From Saccharicrinis sp963663905 (GTDB lineage Bacteria; Bacteroidota; Bacteroidia; Bacteroidales; Marinilabiliaceae): a stretch of DNA of 64,000 bases. A model generated the notes under the pieces. The model saw nothing but the letters and a program-made list of their open reading frames with translations. It was not told where the DNA came from and searched no databases. Of the stretch, positions 47,648-57,845 are shown in pieces (position 1 is the stretch's first letter; each line of letters begins with the position of its first letter). Made by a program: the position numbers and the translations under genes. The stretch covers positions 4,216,001 through 4,280,000 of the forward strand of contig OY760657.1 in the NCBI GenBank assembly GCA_963663905.2. Reading direction: 5' to 3'.

Positions 47648-48232
47648 ATGCTTATATTTAGAATTACATCTTTATTATTGCTTTGTGTTTTTACAAATAC
47701 TTATGCTCAAAAAGAACTGCATAAAGACCTTGATTTTGATGGAAAAATTGACACTGTTTATCTAGACATAGAACAATCCAAAATAGTATGCATTTTATCG
47801 TCTAAAAATTTCAAAAGAGAAGAAAGTAAGGTAATTGATATGTTAAATGAAAATTCATCTATTAAAGATGCGAAAAATGGTTTTTACTTTAATAATGATT
47901 GGATGCGTTCAGGTTACTCCAATCAATTTAGATATAATAAAAATCAAAAGAAAATTCAGCTTATTGGAATGAGTAGATATGAATACGGAAATGCAGCAAA
48001 CGAAGGAAGTGGAGAATCAAGTGTCAATTTATTAACTGATAATTATATTGGCAATTGGAATCATTATGATATAGATAAAAATACTTTAGTAGAATTACCT
48101 TCAATCAAAGCTAATATGCATTTTAATAATATATTTTTAGTTGATTTTAATGATGAAGTATATTTTGATTATGGATTAAAATGTGCAAACTTATTTAATA
48201 ATGCAGTTAAAGTTTATGAAGAGAACAAATAA
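47648..48232 (+). CDS. Secreted hypothetical protein, cassette 32
   Basis: 194 residues from the ATG at 47648. Signal peptide ends near TYAQ. The mature start DLDFDGKIDTVYLD is an acidic, calcium-loop-like segment as in FG-GAP/VCBS-type proteins. The rest is beta-rich. Longer in-frame starts lie in the attC and IS and are rejected. Confidence 0.7.
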   Translation: MLIFRITSLLLLCVFTNTYAQKELHKDLDFDGKIDTVYLDIEQSKIVCILSSKNFKREESKVIDMLNENSSIKDAKNGFYFNNDWMRSGYSNQFRYNKNQKKIQLIGMSRYEYGNAANEGSGESSVNLLTDNYIGNWNHYDIDKNTLVELPSIKANMHFNNIFLVDFNDEVYFDYGLKCANLFNNAVKVYEENK

Positions 48233-48235
48233 CAT

Positions 48236-48368
48236 ACCACCAACACGCAATAAATTTCAGGTGGCAATTTTTTGTAATTTGAAATTTTTGCAATTTCTAG
48301 GGAGTTAGTAATAGCAGAAGGAAATGCATTTTTTAAAGCCACCCGAAAATTTATTGCCACCGTTATAG
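48236..48368 (+). repeat. attC-like site of cassette 32
   Basis: R'' ACCACCAAC matches TTGGTGGT at 47621. Junction G48362. Confidence 0.85.
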
Positions 48369-48750
48369 TTTATGTCAAAGAAGCAAAACCGTATAAATGA
48401 TTGACAAAAAAATTAAAAATGTAATTGGCTAGAATTGATTTACAAGACCAAAACGCAAGAATGATTTGCAGCTTGCCTAGAAAAAATTGACTTACAGGAT
48501 AGCAAGATCTGATTTACATACGGAATTAGCAAAACGTAACAGGAATTTTACAACACGCCTAGAAAACTGATTTACAGTATGCTTAGAATTTGATTTACAG
48601 AACAGAACCAACAAGACTGAAATAAATATTGATTTACAGTATGTTTAGAATAGAAAAATAATTTGCATTTTAGTAAGCAGAATTTTAAAATAATACAGAA
48701 CATCAGGACCGTAACAGACTATTGATTTACAGCTAGATAGAAAAAGACAC
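48363..48750 (+). repeat. Gene-free cassette 33 made of GATTTACAG-word repeats
   Basis: No ORF. The word TGATTTACAG, or a one- to three-base variant, recurs about eight times between 48434 and 48735. Several copies are followed by a TATG-TTAGAA or CTAGAA word ~8 bases later. All copies point the same way. Could be a binding-site array, a degraded repeat, or RNA; the function is unknown. Confidence 0.6.
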
Positions 48751-48881
48751 AAACTATAACACGCTGTGTAATTTAATGGCAGATCAGCTGTAATTTGGGG
48801 GTTCGGTTCCCGCAGGTAAGTTTTGTCCTGGCGGACAAAGTAGCAGTCCGCAGGACTGCCACAAAATTAACAGCAAACGTT
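48751..48881 (+). repeat. attC-like site of cassette 33
   Basis: R'' AAACTATAAC matches TTATAGTTT at 48363. Same family as site 8. It ends at GTT 48879-48881, where IS type B begins. Confidence 0.8.
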
Positions 48882-48989
48882 GAACGAAAGCTCCTGCCGG
48901 AGCTAACTAGAATTTCGTAACTTACTGTAGTATAAATAAAAACATTAAGTTATGAAAAAAAAAGTTTATTAGCTCAATACGAGCAAGAA

Positions 48990-49796
48990 ATGCGTTTGCG
49001 CAATTATAGCGAACGAACCATTAATACCTACACTAAATTTTTAAGACGCTTATCTGCCTACTACAAACTTTCCCCAGATCAGTTAACCAGAAGTGAGGTA
49101 AAAGACTTTTGTTACTATATGATTCAAGAACAAAAGTTATCACCCATTAATGTCAATCAAATGATAAGTGCCTGGAAGATCTTACAGGTTGATATATTTG
49201 GCAAAGAATGGGAGTCAATACGAATCAAACGTCCTCGAACAAAAAAGGCATTACCAGTTGTTTTATCTCAGCAAGAAGCCTATGAATTAGTAAATGCCTT
49301 AGACAATTTAAAACACAGGACGTTATTAATGCTTACATATTCGAGCGGACTACGAAGGGAAGAAGTGTTAAGTTTAAAGCCAGGATCCATTGATTCATCA
49401 CGTAAAATAATACGTGTTAAAGGTAAAGGCAACAAAATAAGGGAAGTTCCCATATTTGACGAGTTAATAGAACAACTTCGGTTTTATTATAAGCATTATC
49501 GCCCGGCAGAATACCTATTTGAAGGCAGAATAAGAGGTAAAAAATATTCAGAAACAAGTTTTCTTAAAGTAGTAAAACGATCGGCTCAAAAAGCAGGAAT
49601 AAAACAAAAGTCCGTAACCATTCATTCCTTACGTCATAGCTTTGCCACTCATATGTTAGAACGTGGAGTCAATTTGAAGAGACTTCAATTAATGATGGGA
49701 CACAGTTCTTTAAAAACCACGTCAGGGTATTTGCATCTGGTACATCCATATTACGGAGAGGTTCCTAATTTACTTCATCCCTTAAGCCATGAGTAA
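48990..49796 (+). CDS. Tyrosine recombinase of IS type B, copy 2
   Basis: 268 residues; differs from copy 1 by one Glu/Lys change in a RIRGxKYS context. Confidence 0.9.
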   Translation: MRLRNYSERTINTYTKFLRRLSAYYKLSPDQLTRSEVKDFCYYMIQEQKLSPINVNQMISAWKILQVDIFGKEWESIRIKRPRTKKALPVVLSQQEAYELVNALDNLKHRTLLMLTYSSGLRREEVLSLKPGSIDSSRKIIRVKGKGNKIREVPIFDELIEQLRFYYKHYRPAEYLFEGRIRGKKYSETSFLKVVKRSAQKAGIKQKSVTIHSLRHSFATHMLERGVNLKRLQLMMGHSSLKTTSGYLHLVHPYYGEVPNLLHPLSHE

Positions 49797-50946
49797 ACAA
49801 TCAGAAAACCAACGATACAGATTGGAAGTATCAGATGTAATAGAAGCTTGTTATGACGAGCTTTATAAAAATTACAACGTTACTTATGAACAAGATAAAG
49901 TACTCAATGCTCTTTTACGATGCAGAACATCTCAGGCAGGAGGTCACATTATGGGTTGTAACCATTGCCAATATAAACAGCAGGCGTATAACTCTTGCAG
50001 AAATCGACATTGTCCCAAATGCCAGTATTTAAAACAGCAACAGTGGGTGGATAAGTTGCAGAGTCGATTGGTTCCGGGACGATATTTTCATATTGTTTTT
50101 ACCATTCCGGATACCTTGCATCCCTTGTTTTATATCAACCAGAAACAGTGTTATGATCTGCTGTTTCAATCAGCATCAGAAGCCTTGCAAAATGCAGGAC
50201 GAAATCCTGAATTTCTTGGTGCTGAAGTAGGAGCATTATGCATAATGCATACATGGGGTCAAACATTGACCTATCATCCACATATTCATATGTTGGTACC
50301 AGCAGGAGGATTAAGTAGTGATGGAGCTGAGTGGGTTGCTTCCGGAAGAAAATTCTTTGTTCCGATTAAGGCTTTATCTGCAATGTTCAGAGGAATTTTG
50401 ATGAAAACACTCAAAAACTTAATGGATAATGAAAAGCTATATCTTCCATCCAACTATGACGGTTTTAAGATTATGAAAGAAAAGCTTTATGCAAAAAACT
50501 GGAATGTATATAGTAAAAAAGCTTTTGGAGGAATGAATAGTGTATTAAAATATTTAGTAAGATACACACACCGGGTTGCGATATCAAATAACAGATTATT
50601 GGCATTAACAGATAAAACCGTAAGCTTTAATTATAAGGATTATCGAACAGGATCCCGAAAGGCTATGCAGCTAAATACAGTTGAGTTTGTACGACGTTTC
50701 ATTCAGCATGTGTTACCTAAAGGATTTTTTAAGATCAGATATATTGGCATATTTTCCACAGTTCAGATTCATGGAAAACGTGAACAAGTCATTTCATTGG
50801 TTGGCAAAATCATGTATCTATCTCGTCTGGAAGGCTTGTCAGCCTACGAAATACTGAAAGAAATAACAGGTAAAGATCCATCAATATGTCCGATATGTAA
50901 GCAGGGTATTATGGTGAAAATAAAAAGAATCACTCAACTTGAATGA
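49789..50946 (+). CDS. IS91-family Y2 transposase (type B, copy 2)
   Basis: 385 residues. The tyrosine motif reads YLVRY instead of YLGRY, and ~15 residues around it differ from copy 1. The Gly to Val change next to the catalytic tyrosines may weaken activity. The HUH motif is intact. Confidence 0.9.
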   Translation: MSKQSENQRYRLEVSDVIEACYDELYKNYNVTYEQDKVLNALLRCRTSQAGGHIMGCNHCQYKQQAYNSCRNRHCPKCQYLKQQQWVDKLQSRLVPGRYFHIVFTIPDTLHPLFYINQKQCYDLLFQSASEALQNAGRNPEFLGAEVGALCIMHTWGQTLTYHPHIHMLVPAGGLSSDGAEWVASGRKFFVPIKALSAMFRGILMKTLKNLMDNEKLYLPSNYDGFKIMKEKLYAKNWNVYSKKAFGGMNSVLKYLVRYTHRVAISNNRLLALTDKTVSFNYKDYRTGSRKAMQLNTVEFVRRFIQHVLPKGFFKIRYIGIFSTVQIHGKREQVISLVGKIMYLSRLEGLSAYEILKEITGKDPSICPICKQGIMVKIKRITQLE

Positions 50947-51344
50947 TTATAAGAACACAACGTTCTTTGCATTTTTAATCTATTTCAAATGTCTTTAAAA
51001 AAGGCACGATGGGAATGTTATGCTTTATGGTTTAGTAATATCGATCATTTTTATCAATCAGTATAATGAAAAACAATTCATACTTAAAAAGTCAACGAAA
51101 AGGTCTCCAAGTTACTGAAAGTAGCAGGAATGAATTGCCCATAGTTATAGCCGCCATCGTTCAACATAATTTTATCCTTAATAACCACTAAGTATATTCT
51201 ATAAGTCTATTTTTACAATTAACGCTTTAATATTTTTATTATCTTGCTCCTGGTAAGGATAAAATCCTTATTAGTTGGCGTTCATTATAGCAGACTGCAA
51301 ATCAAAAAAACTTAGAATATTATAAACAAACTATAAAACCTGAC

Positions 51345-51833
51345 ATGAAAATAGGACTAATTATTTTAGGAATCGTAATTGTTATTGGAATTGTTTTCTT
51401 CATTTCTAAAAAGTCTGGAAATAAGAAGCCAATAGTTCAAGTGGCAAGACAAATAAAAATCGACCAACTTGAATTAGTTATGGAACACCTAAAAAATAAA
51501 GAACTGGAATACGATTTCTTTGGAATAACATCAAACGGAATTGATTGCATTTATTTTGCTGAAAATAATGGAAATATCAATATTGAATTTGAAGTTATGA
51601 CAAATGAACAAAAACCTTACGTTGAGAAAATTAAGGACTTTGCTAAATCGAATGGTTTCCATGTCGTAAAGACTTCGTATGGGAATAAGCCTCAATATGA
51701 AGACCTAAAAGAAGCGCCTGTTTATAAGCTTGAAATAAATGCAGACACTAAAATTGCAACAGAAATTGGAAAACAAATCATGACCGAAATATTTGGAAAA
51801 AATTTATCAACTAGTTTTGACGTTGTACCCTAA
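51345..51833 (+). CDS. Membrane-anchored hypothetical protein, cassette 34
   Basis: 162 residues with an N-terminal TM helix (about 3-22) and a soluble alpha/beta domain. Not recognised. Junction to the left is in GTT 51274-51276 at the end of IS type B. Confidence 0.65.
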   Translation: MKIGLIILGIVIVIGIVFFISKKSGNKKPIVQVARQIKIDQLELVMEHLKNKELEYDFFGITSNGIDCIYFAENNGNINIEFEVMTNEQKPYVEKIKDFAKSNGFHVVKTSYGNKPQYEDLKEAPVYKLEINADTKIATEIGKQIMTEIFGKNLSTSFDVVP

Positions 51834-51860
51834 AATAACTACTGAAGGAAAAATAACGAA

Positions 51861-52056
51861 ACGCCAACAATAAATAAAGGGCATAGGCTGTTCTTATAAA
51901 TTTGGAAGTTTAGCTCATTAAATAAGTTCGCCGAAGCTTTTGCTTCGGTTAGTGAAAAGAATAAATTTATACCCCAAACAAAAGCTTCGGCTAAGTGTAA
52001 TTTTGGAGGTTTGGATTTTCAAATTAGCCAACGACCCCTTATTCAAAACGTTAGGC
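51861..52056 (+). repeat. attC-like site of cassette 34
   Basis: R'' ACGCCAAC matches TTGGCGT at 51275. GCCGAAGC/GCTTCGG hairpins inside. A TTG, 19 bases, TAAATTTA occurs, one base off the promoter consensus. Junction G52050. Confidence 0.8.
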
Positions 52057-52091
52057 ATTATATAGATAAAACCGAGAACTACAATCAAAAT

Positions 52092-52934
52092 ATGGATAAA
52101 ATAATTAAATCACTTTCGGAAATATTAGAAAATAAGCATAAAGAAATCTCTGATTTGCTTGTGTTTTCAAGACATAACATTGATGAAAGTAGCTCTTTTG
52201 GAACCCGAGCACATTCGACATTGTCAACATTTGAAATTATTTCTTCTCCTATCTATACTTCTAAGCTTAATGATTTAGGAGAAGACAAGAAAAAGATAAT
52301 TCATGATGCTGTTTTGCTACTATTTCCCGTTCAAGATAATGCGCCTGAGATAACAGAAATAATTTACAAAGCTGATTCTGAACTTTCCCGTGCAACTGAA
52401 TTCGTGCAATACATTGACGATATAGATTTAATCAATGATATTTCATTGGCTATGCATTTGCTTGAACGAAAGCCTCCAAAATTTTGGAATGATTATAAAG
52501 CAGATTCTAAAACAAAATTATATGAGGACGATTATCGCTCAGAATTTTATCGAATGTTAGGAATGAAATATCAAGTTGGGTCAGAAGAAGAAAGCAGAAC
52601 AGGAAGAACTGATTTAACATTAAAATCAAGTTCGATAAATAGAAAAATATTTGAATTTAAAATTTGGACTAGGAATGATTATTTAGACACATCAGCTCAA
52701 GTTTTAGGCTATTTAACAGAAACTGAAGATTCAGGATTTGTAATCATGGGGAACGAATGGAAAACAAAAAATATTACCGAATTAGATTATAAACCTGTAA
52801 TTGAAAGTAAAGATTACATCGCCAATTCAATGAAATCAAAACAAACAAAACACGGACATAAGTATTATGAGGCTGATTATAATTTCAATGGAAATACCAA
52901 GAAAATATATCATTTTATTTTGAATCTGAAATAA
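52092..52934 (+). CDS. PD-(D/E)XK nuclease-like protein, cassette 35
   Basis: 280 residues from the ATG at 52092 (an upstream in-frame ATG lies in the attC). Helical N-terminus (1-140). The C-terminal domain has an acidic Glu in the helix DYRSEFYRML, then GRTDLTLK and EFKIW, matching the E...D-x(n)-ExK pattern of PD-(D/E)XK nucleases, followed by a QVLGYL helix. Probably a DNA-cleaving effector; defence is a reasonable but unproven role. Confidence 0.75.
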   Translation: MDKIIKSLSEILENKHKEISDLLVFSRHNIDESSSFGTRAHSTLSTFEIISSPIYTSKLNDLGEDKKKIIHDAVLLLFPVQDNAPEITEIIYKADSELSRATEFVQYIDDIDLINDISLAMHLLERKPPKFWNDYKADSKTKLYEDDYRSEFYRMLGMKYQVGSEEESRTGRTDLTLKSSSINRKIFEFKIWTRNDYLDTSAQVLGYLTETEDSGFVIMGNEWKTKNITELDYKPVIESKDYIANSMKSKQTKHGHKYYEADYNFNGNTKKIYHFILNLK

Positions 52935-52940
52935 ATACAA

Positions 52941-52946
52941 TGCCTA
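52941..52946 (+). repeat. attC-like site of cassette 35, left part
   Basis: TGCCTA, the start of R'' TGCCTAAC, matching TTAGGCA at 52051. The final AC is at 53660-53661, beyond the intron. Confidence 0.8.
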
Positions 52947-53659
52947 ATCGAGTAGCCAGCCACTAGGCTAAAAGCCTAGTGGAGAAGCTCTCACACCACC
53001 GTACGTACGGTTCTCGTATACGGCGGTTCATCTGGTATACTATAGAAGCTCTTTTCACCATCTATAGCTTTTCAATACTTTTTGAAAGGGCTAGAAAGGC
53101 TCAAAATCCTTATACCTCCGTCAAAGATGAGTAGCGATGTAAAGTTCAGCCCTTCACTTATCTGTGAGTCCTCCTGCTTTAGCGTGGTGTTCGTAAAACG
53201 GGCTCATATTCCAAAGCTACTATGGCGTCGGCTCGCTGTCGCTGAAGCTTTAGCGTAGGCGCCTGACTGCTCTGCTCTATCAACTCGTGATTACAGAGCT
53301 CTCCCCTGGTAAGAGCTTTATCCTTCCTCCAATGCCTGCCACATCTACATTATAAACACTCACCTCCTTGATGTTTGGACGTCACAATGGTGTGCTTGCT
53401 CATCCGGTTTATAATGCCTCATATGTGATTTCTGTCCGTCAGTACCGGAGTTTGCCGTTTGACTTCCTTCACTGCTGCTGTCACCAGCAACCAGCTTGTC
53501 ACTTGCTAATGGTTCGAAGCGTTACCTCCGTCCATTCGGGACTTCCACCCTATGGATAAAAATTATACCCACACCCGATGTTTATTGTAAAAGATTTGTA
53601 TTTTTAAACTTTTTCAAGAACTTCGGGTGTGGGTGCGCTGCTGCTCATGCAGGGCACAC
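52947..53659 (-). mobile_element. Group IIC-like intron A, without ORF
   Basis: 713 bases. On the minus strand it begins GTGTGCCC (5' end at 53659) and ends ...CTCGAT at 52947. A domain V-like hairpin lies at 52995-53027 (ACCGCC ... GGTGGT). The sequence outside domain IV matches the ORF-bearing introns, but no reverse transcriptase is present. It probably depends on another intron's protein. Confidence 0.8.
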
Positions 53660-53788
53660 ACACGCGGTCATAAAACATTGCGCGGATAGTGCTATATTTG
53701 AACGAAATAACATTTAATCAACGGCTTAGTTGGCTGATAAGTTTGTGTTTCAAAATGCGCAACGTTTCATACCGCAAAACCGTTGTGT
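53660..53788 (+). repeat. attC-like site of cassette 35, right part
   Basis: AC followed by ACGCGGTCATAAAACATTG; same family as site 15. Junction G53782. Confidence 0.8.
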
Positions 53789-53826
53789 TTAATGCCAAGA
53801 AACCGTGTGCCACAGAAGAAAACTAA

Positions 53827-55786
53827 ATGAAAAGAGCATATTACTCAAATAAAATTGACCAATTTTTAAATGATTCAGTTTCCAGTATAATCGGAGAATT
53901 GAGCATGAATCATAGCAATAGAAGTTTAGATGAGTTGCAAACTAATGCATGGAAAAAGCAAATTGAAATTCTAAAGGACCAACTAAACGGATTGCAAGGA
54001 CAAATCTATTTTGAGTTCGCAATCCCAAGAATGGGAAAAAGGGTTGATAACATTGTAATCGTAAAGGACACTGCATTTATCATAGAATTTAAAGTTGGCG
54101 ACGGTGGATACGAAAAATATGCAATCGAACAAGTTATTGATTATACAATTGACCTGAAAAATTTCCATGAAGGAAGTCATTTTGTAAAATTAATTCCAAT
54201 TCTTGTTGCAACAAATGCAGAAATCACAGACAATGAATCTCAAGAAATCATTAATCATAAGACGGCTGCGAAATCGAACAAGAATAACCTACAAGAAGTA
54301 ATAAAGTCTTTCCTAAATGGCAATGAGAAACCTATTGACGTTGACTATTGGGAAAACTCAATTTACAAACCAACTCCGACTATTGTTGAAGCTGCTCAAG
54401 CTCTGTATAAAGGTCATAATGTGAAAGAAATTACTCGTTCTGATTCAGGCGCAATTAATCTTTCAAAAACAGCAGCTTGTATAAACGAAATTGTAGAACA
54501 TTCAAAATCGTCAAAGACTAAATCAATTTGTTTTGTAACCGGTGTTCCAGGTGCTGGAAAAACTCTTGCTGGATTGAACATTGCAAATGAACGAATGAAT
54601 GCTGATGAAAACGAACATGCTGTTTTTCTCTCTGGAAATGGACCTTTAGTCGATGTTTTAAGAGAGGCATTAACGAGAGACGAAGTACAAACGGCTAAGG
54701 AATCCGGAGAAAGCAAGACAAAGAAACAAGCTGCAATTAAAGCAAATGCGTTTATACAGAATATTCATCATTTCAGGGACGACAATCTATTATCAGAAAA
54801 AGCACCCATTGAAAAAGTGGTTGTGTTTGACGAAGTTCAACGAGCATGGACAATGCAACAAGCAAGTTCTTTTATGAAAAGGAATTGAGGATTTTAACAT
54901 GTCCGAACCTGAATTCCTGATTGATGTAATGAACCGACATGAAGATTGGTGTACAATAATCTGTTTAATTGGAGGTGGCCAAGAAATTAATACCGGTGAA
55001 GCAGGATTAGAAGAATGGATTGTAGCATTAAAAGAGCATTATTCTGAATGGGAAATACATTATTCGAATCTAATAACTGAGAATGAAAATTATTTAAAAC
55101 AAACAGAACTTAAAGACTGGCTAACAAACAATGCAAATATCCAAACAGATTTACATTTAGCCGTTTCAGTTAGGTCATTTCGTTCGGAGAAACTCTCAGA
55201 TTTTATACATGAATTATTGGATTTAAAAAAGGATTCTGCAAATAAACTATATAATGAGTTAAAATCAGATTACCCTATTGTATTGACTCGAAATTTAGAA
55301 CTCGCTAAAAAGTGGATTAAAAACAAAGCAAAAGGAACAGAACGAGTTGGACTTATAGCTTCATCTGGTGCTCGCCGATTAAGGCCTCATGGAATTGATG
55401 TGAAAAATGAGATTGAAGCAGCAAATTGGTTTCTAAATGACAATGAAGATATTAGGTCATCATATTACATGGAGGACATTGCTACTGAATTTGATGTTCA
55501 AGGACTTGAAATTGATTGGGCTTGTGTTGCTTGGGGTACAAATTTTCATTTAAATAGTACTACCTGGAAATATCAAAATTTCAAAGGGACTAAGTGGCAA
55601 AATATTAATAAAGAGATTGATAAGAGTTATTTAAAAAATACATACAGAGTTTTGCTTACAAGAGCACGTCAAGGAATGGTGATTTTTATACCAGAAGGAT
55701 GTGATTCAGATAAAACAAGACCAAATGAATTTTATGATAACACATATGATTATTTGAAAGAATTAGGAATAAACGAATTAGAATAA
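53827..55786 (+). pseudogene. DUF2075 (schlafen/helicase-like) protein, frameshifted, cassette 36
   Basis: Two frames form one protein of about 650 residues. The first part (353 residues) has an N-terminal PD-(D/E)XK-like domain (VIVKDTAFIIEFKVG) and a P-loop GVPGAGKT with FDEVQR. The first frame stops at 54886-54888; the second resumes in the +1 frame with GIEDFNMSEPEFLIDVM, a usual DUF2075 junction. A net +1 (or -2) change near 54878-54882 explains it. The second part ends with ARQGMVIFIP. The cassette's R'' lies just after the end. Confidence 0.8.
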
Positions 55787-55793
55787 GGCACTA

Positions 55794-55800
55794 AAACACA
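55794..55800 (+). repeat. attC-like site of cassette 36, left part
   Basis: AAACACA, from R'' AAACACAAC; matches TTGTGTTT at 53783. The rest is at 57846. Confidence 0.75.
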
Positions 55801-57845
55801 ATCGAATAGGTGGCTGACAAGGTTTTAACCCTGCCAGTGCACCTTTCACACCACCGTACGTACGGTTCTCGTATACGGCGGTTCCTTACATCAAGGGGAA
55901 CAACGAATTAGAATTTGAAGCTAACAAAGAGTGCTGGTGATTATACATATCAGCCAACGAGATACAACCTCGTTTTTGAAGTCGATCAACCGTGATAGTG
56001 GTTCCTAAAATAGGACTTTGAGCAATGGCCCAGCCTCCCATACGACTGCGGCTCCAAGCATAAGCATGATCAGGATCAACACCCAAACGAATTAGGTTTT
56101 TCCGTTTACGTTCAGTTTTTTTCCAATGATGCCAAATACAATATCGGAGACGATTACGAAGCCAACCATCAAGCATCTCCAGTTTCGTAATGATATTTGC
56201 ATGTTTAAAGTAGTTGATCCAACCTCGTTGAATTTCTACTAACTTTTGAATGCGTTCATCAAAACTCATGGGAGTGGTTTTTCTGGTGATTTCCTTAAGT
56301 TTCGCTTTGAAGCTTTTCCATCTCTTTTCAGCTACAATCAATTGATATTTGCCTTTAATACCCTTTTTGTAAATAGGAACAAAGGCAAATCCAAGTATTT
56401 GAAAGTTAACCGGACGGCGGATACCACTTTTATCCCTGTTGATAGGGAGTTTAAGTTTATCCCTAAGAAATAAGTAAATGGTGTTACCTGCTTTTCTTGC
56501 TTCTGCTTTTGTTTTACAGTAAATACTGAAATCATCAGCATAGCGTACAAAGCGTAAGCCTAATTGTTCCATTTTAAAATCCAGTTCATGAAGAACAATA
56601 TTTGATAGCAACGGACTAATGGGGCTTCCTTGTGGTACTCCTTTACGTCGCTTATGTAATTTACCATCCTTTAAAAGTGGCGCTCTAAGCCATCGACGTA
56701 TCAAACACATGGTGTGTTTACATTTAATTTTACGATACAGCAATTGCAACAGCAAGGTATGGTCAACTCTGTCAAAGAATTCCTTCAGATCAATTTCAAC
56801 AATATGCTGATAGTCTGAATTAATGTAAGAAAGGGCTTTACCTACTGCTTGTTGCGTATTACGTACAGGACGAAAACCGTAGCTATAAGTTGAAAAATCT
56901 GTTTCATAATGCATCATTACCACTCTGGATACTGCCTGTTGCAGCATACGATCAATGGCGGTAGGAATACCTAATAGTCTGGTTTTACCTCCTCCTTTGG
57001 GTATTTCCTTACCACGTATAGGCTGCGGTAAATATTCGCAATTCATGATACTTTCATTCAATTCGTTCCGGTTTTTATCTAAATGGTCTTTAAGTTCTGA
57101 AACTTTCATTCCATCTACGCCTCCTGCACCTTTATTGCGCACTACTTCTTTGCAAGCCTGTGTTAGGTTTGCAGGGTGTAGTACTCGTTCAATTAAATTT
57201 GATGTCTCTCTTTTTCTTTTCTTCATAATACTAATTTCCATTCCCTGCTACGACTCTCTGAGGCTGGTAAGGCTCAAAATCCTTATACCTCCGTCAAAGA
57301 TGAGTAGCGATGTAAAGTTCAGCCCTTCACTTATCTGTGAGTCCTCCTGTTTTAACGTGGTGTTCGTAAAGCCGGCTCGTATTCCAAAGCTACTATGGCG
57401 TCTGCTCGCTGTCGCTGAAGCTTTAGCGTAGGCGCCTGACTGCTCTGCTCTATCAACACGTGATTACAGAGCCCTCCCCTGGTAAGAGTATTATCCTTCT
57501 TCCAATGCCTGCCTGATCTACTATTTTGGTTATGCACTCCGTTGAGTGTTTTGGACGTTGGCATGATGTGCTACCTTATCCAACCTCATAGCCTCATATC
57601 AGGTTCCTGTTCGTCAGTACCGGAATTTGCCGTTTGACTTCCTTCACTCCCAAGGTCACCCTTGACGAGCTTGTCACTTGCTAATGGTTTCCCGATAGCT
57701 ATCGGGATTACCTCCGCCCATTCGGGACTTGCACCCTATGGATAAATTTATGACCCACTCCCTATGTATATTGCAAAATATTTGTATTTTTAAACTTTTT
57801 CAAGAACTTCGGGTGTGGGTGCACTGCTACTCATGCAGGGCACAC
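55801..57845 (-). mobile_element. Group IIC-like intron B with intact reverse transcriptase
   Basis: 2045 bases, minus strand: 5' end GTGTGCCC at 57845, 3' end ...TATTCGAT at 55801. Domain V-like hairpin at 55850-55882; a long stem just before the 3' end fits domain VI. Removing it restores the exact R'' (ACA|AC) of the attC. IEP gene inside. Confidence 0.85.
55886..57241 (-). CDS. ltrA: Group II intron reverse transcriptase/maturase (intron B)
   Basis: 451 residues. Reverse transcriptase with GIPTAIDRMLQQAV, YGFRPVRNTQQAV, and catalytic YADD in RFVRYADDFSIYCKT, then a maturase domain (WINYFKHANIITKL). No C-terminal HNH endonuclease, as in group IIC introns that insert into single-stranded or hairpin DNA. 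Full length and intact, so it may mobilise the ORF-less and broken intron copies. Confidence 0.93.
   Translation of the reverse strand: MEISIMKKRKRETSNLIERVLHPANLTQACKEVVRNKGAGGVDGMKVSELKDHLDKNRNELNESIMNCEYLPQPIRGKEIPKGGGKTRLLGIPTAIDRMLQQAVSRVVMMHYETDFSTYSYGFRPVRNTQQAVGKALSYINSDYQHIVEIDLKEFFDRVDHTLLLQLLYRKIKCKHTMCLIRRWLRAPLLKDGKLHKRRKGVPQGSPISPLLSNIVLHELDFKMEQLGLRFVRYADDFSIYCKTKAEARKAGNTIYLFLRDKLKLPINRDKSGIRRPVNFQILGFAFVPIYKKGIKGKYQLIVAEKRWKSFKAKLKEITRKTTPMSFDERIQKLVEIQRGWINYFKHANIITKLEMLDGWLRNRLRYCIWHHWKKTERKRKNLIRLGVDPDHAYAWSRSRMGGWAIAQSPILGTTITVDRLQKRGCISLADMYNHQHSLLASNSNSLFPLM

Larger units (their letters stand above)
48882..51276 (+). mobile_element. IS91-like element type B, copy 2
   Basis: 2395 bases, same length as copy 1, in the same attC family and at the same R' position. 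Differs from copy 1 mainly in a ~250-base block inside the transposase. Confidence 0.8.

Noticed and set aside
53368..53717. Small plus-strand frames in the ORF-less intron
   Set aside because: They lie in ribozyme sequence on the antisense strand, and one recurs in intron C (60635-60850) with its end altered by the flanking DNA.
54870..54905. Programmed frameshift in the DUF2075 gene
   Set aside because: A +1 (or -2) shift is needed, with no known slippery or stop-codon signal of the usual kind; mutation or sequencing error is simpler.
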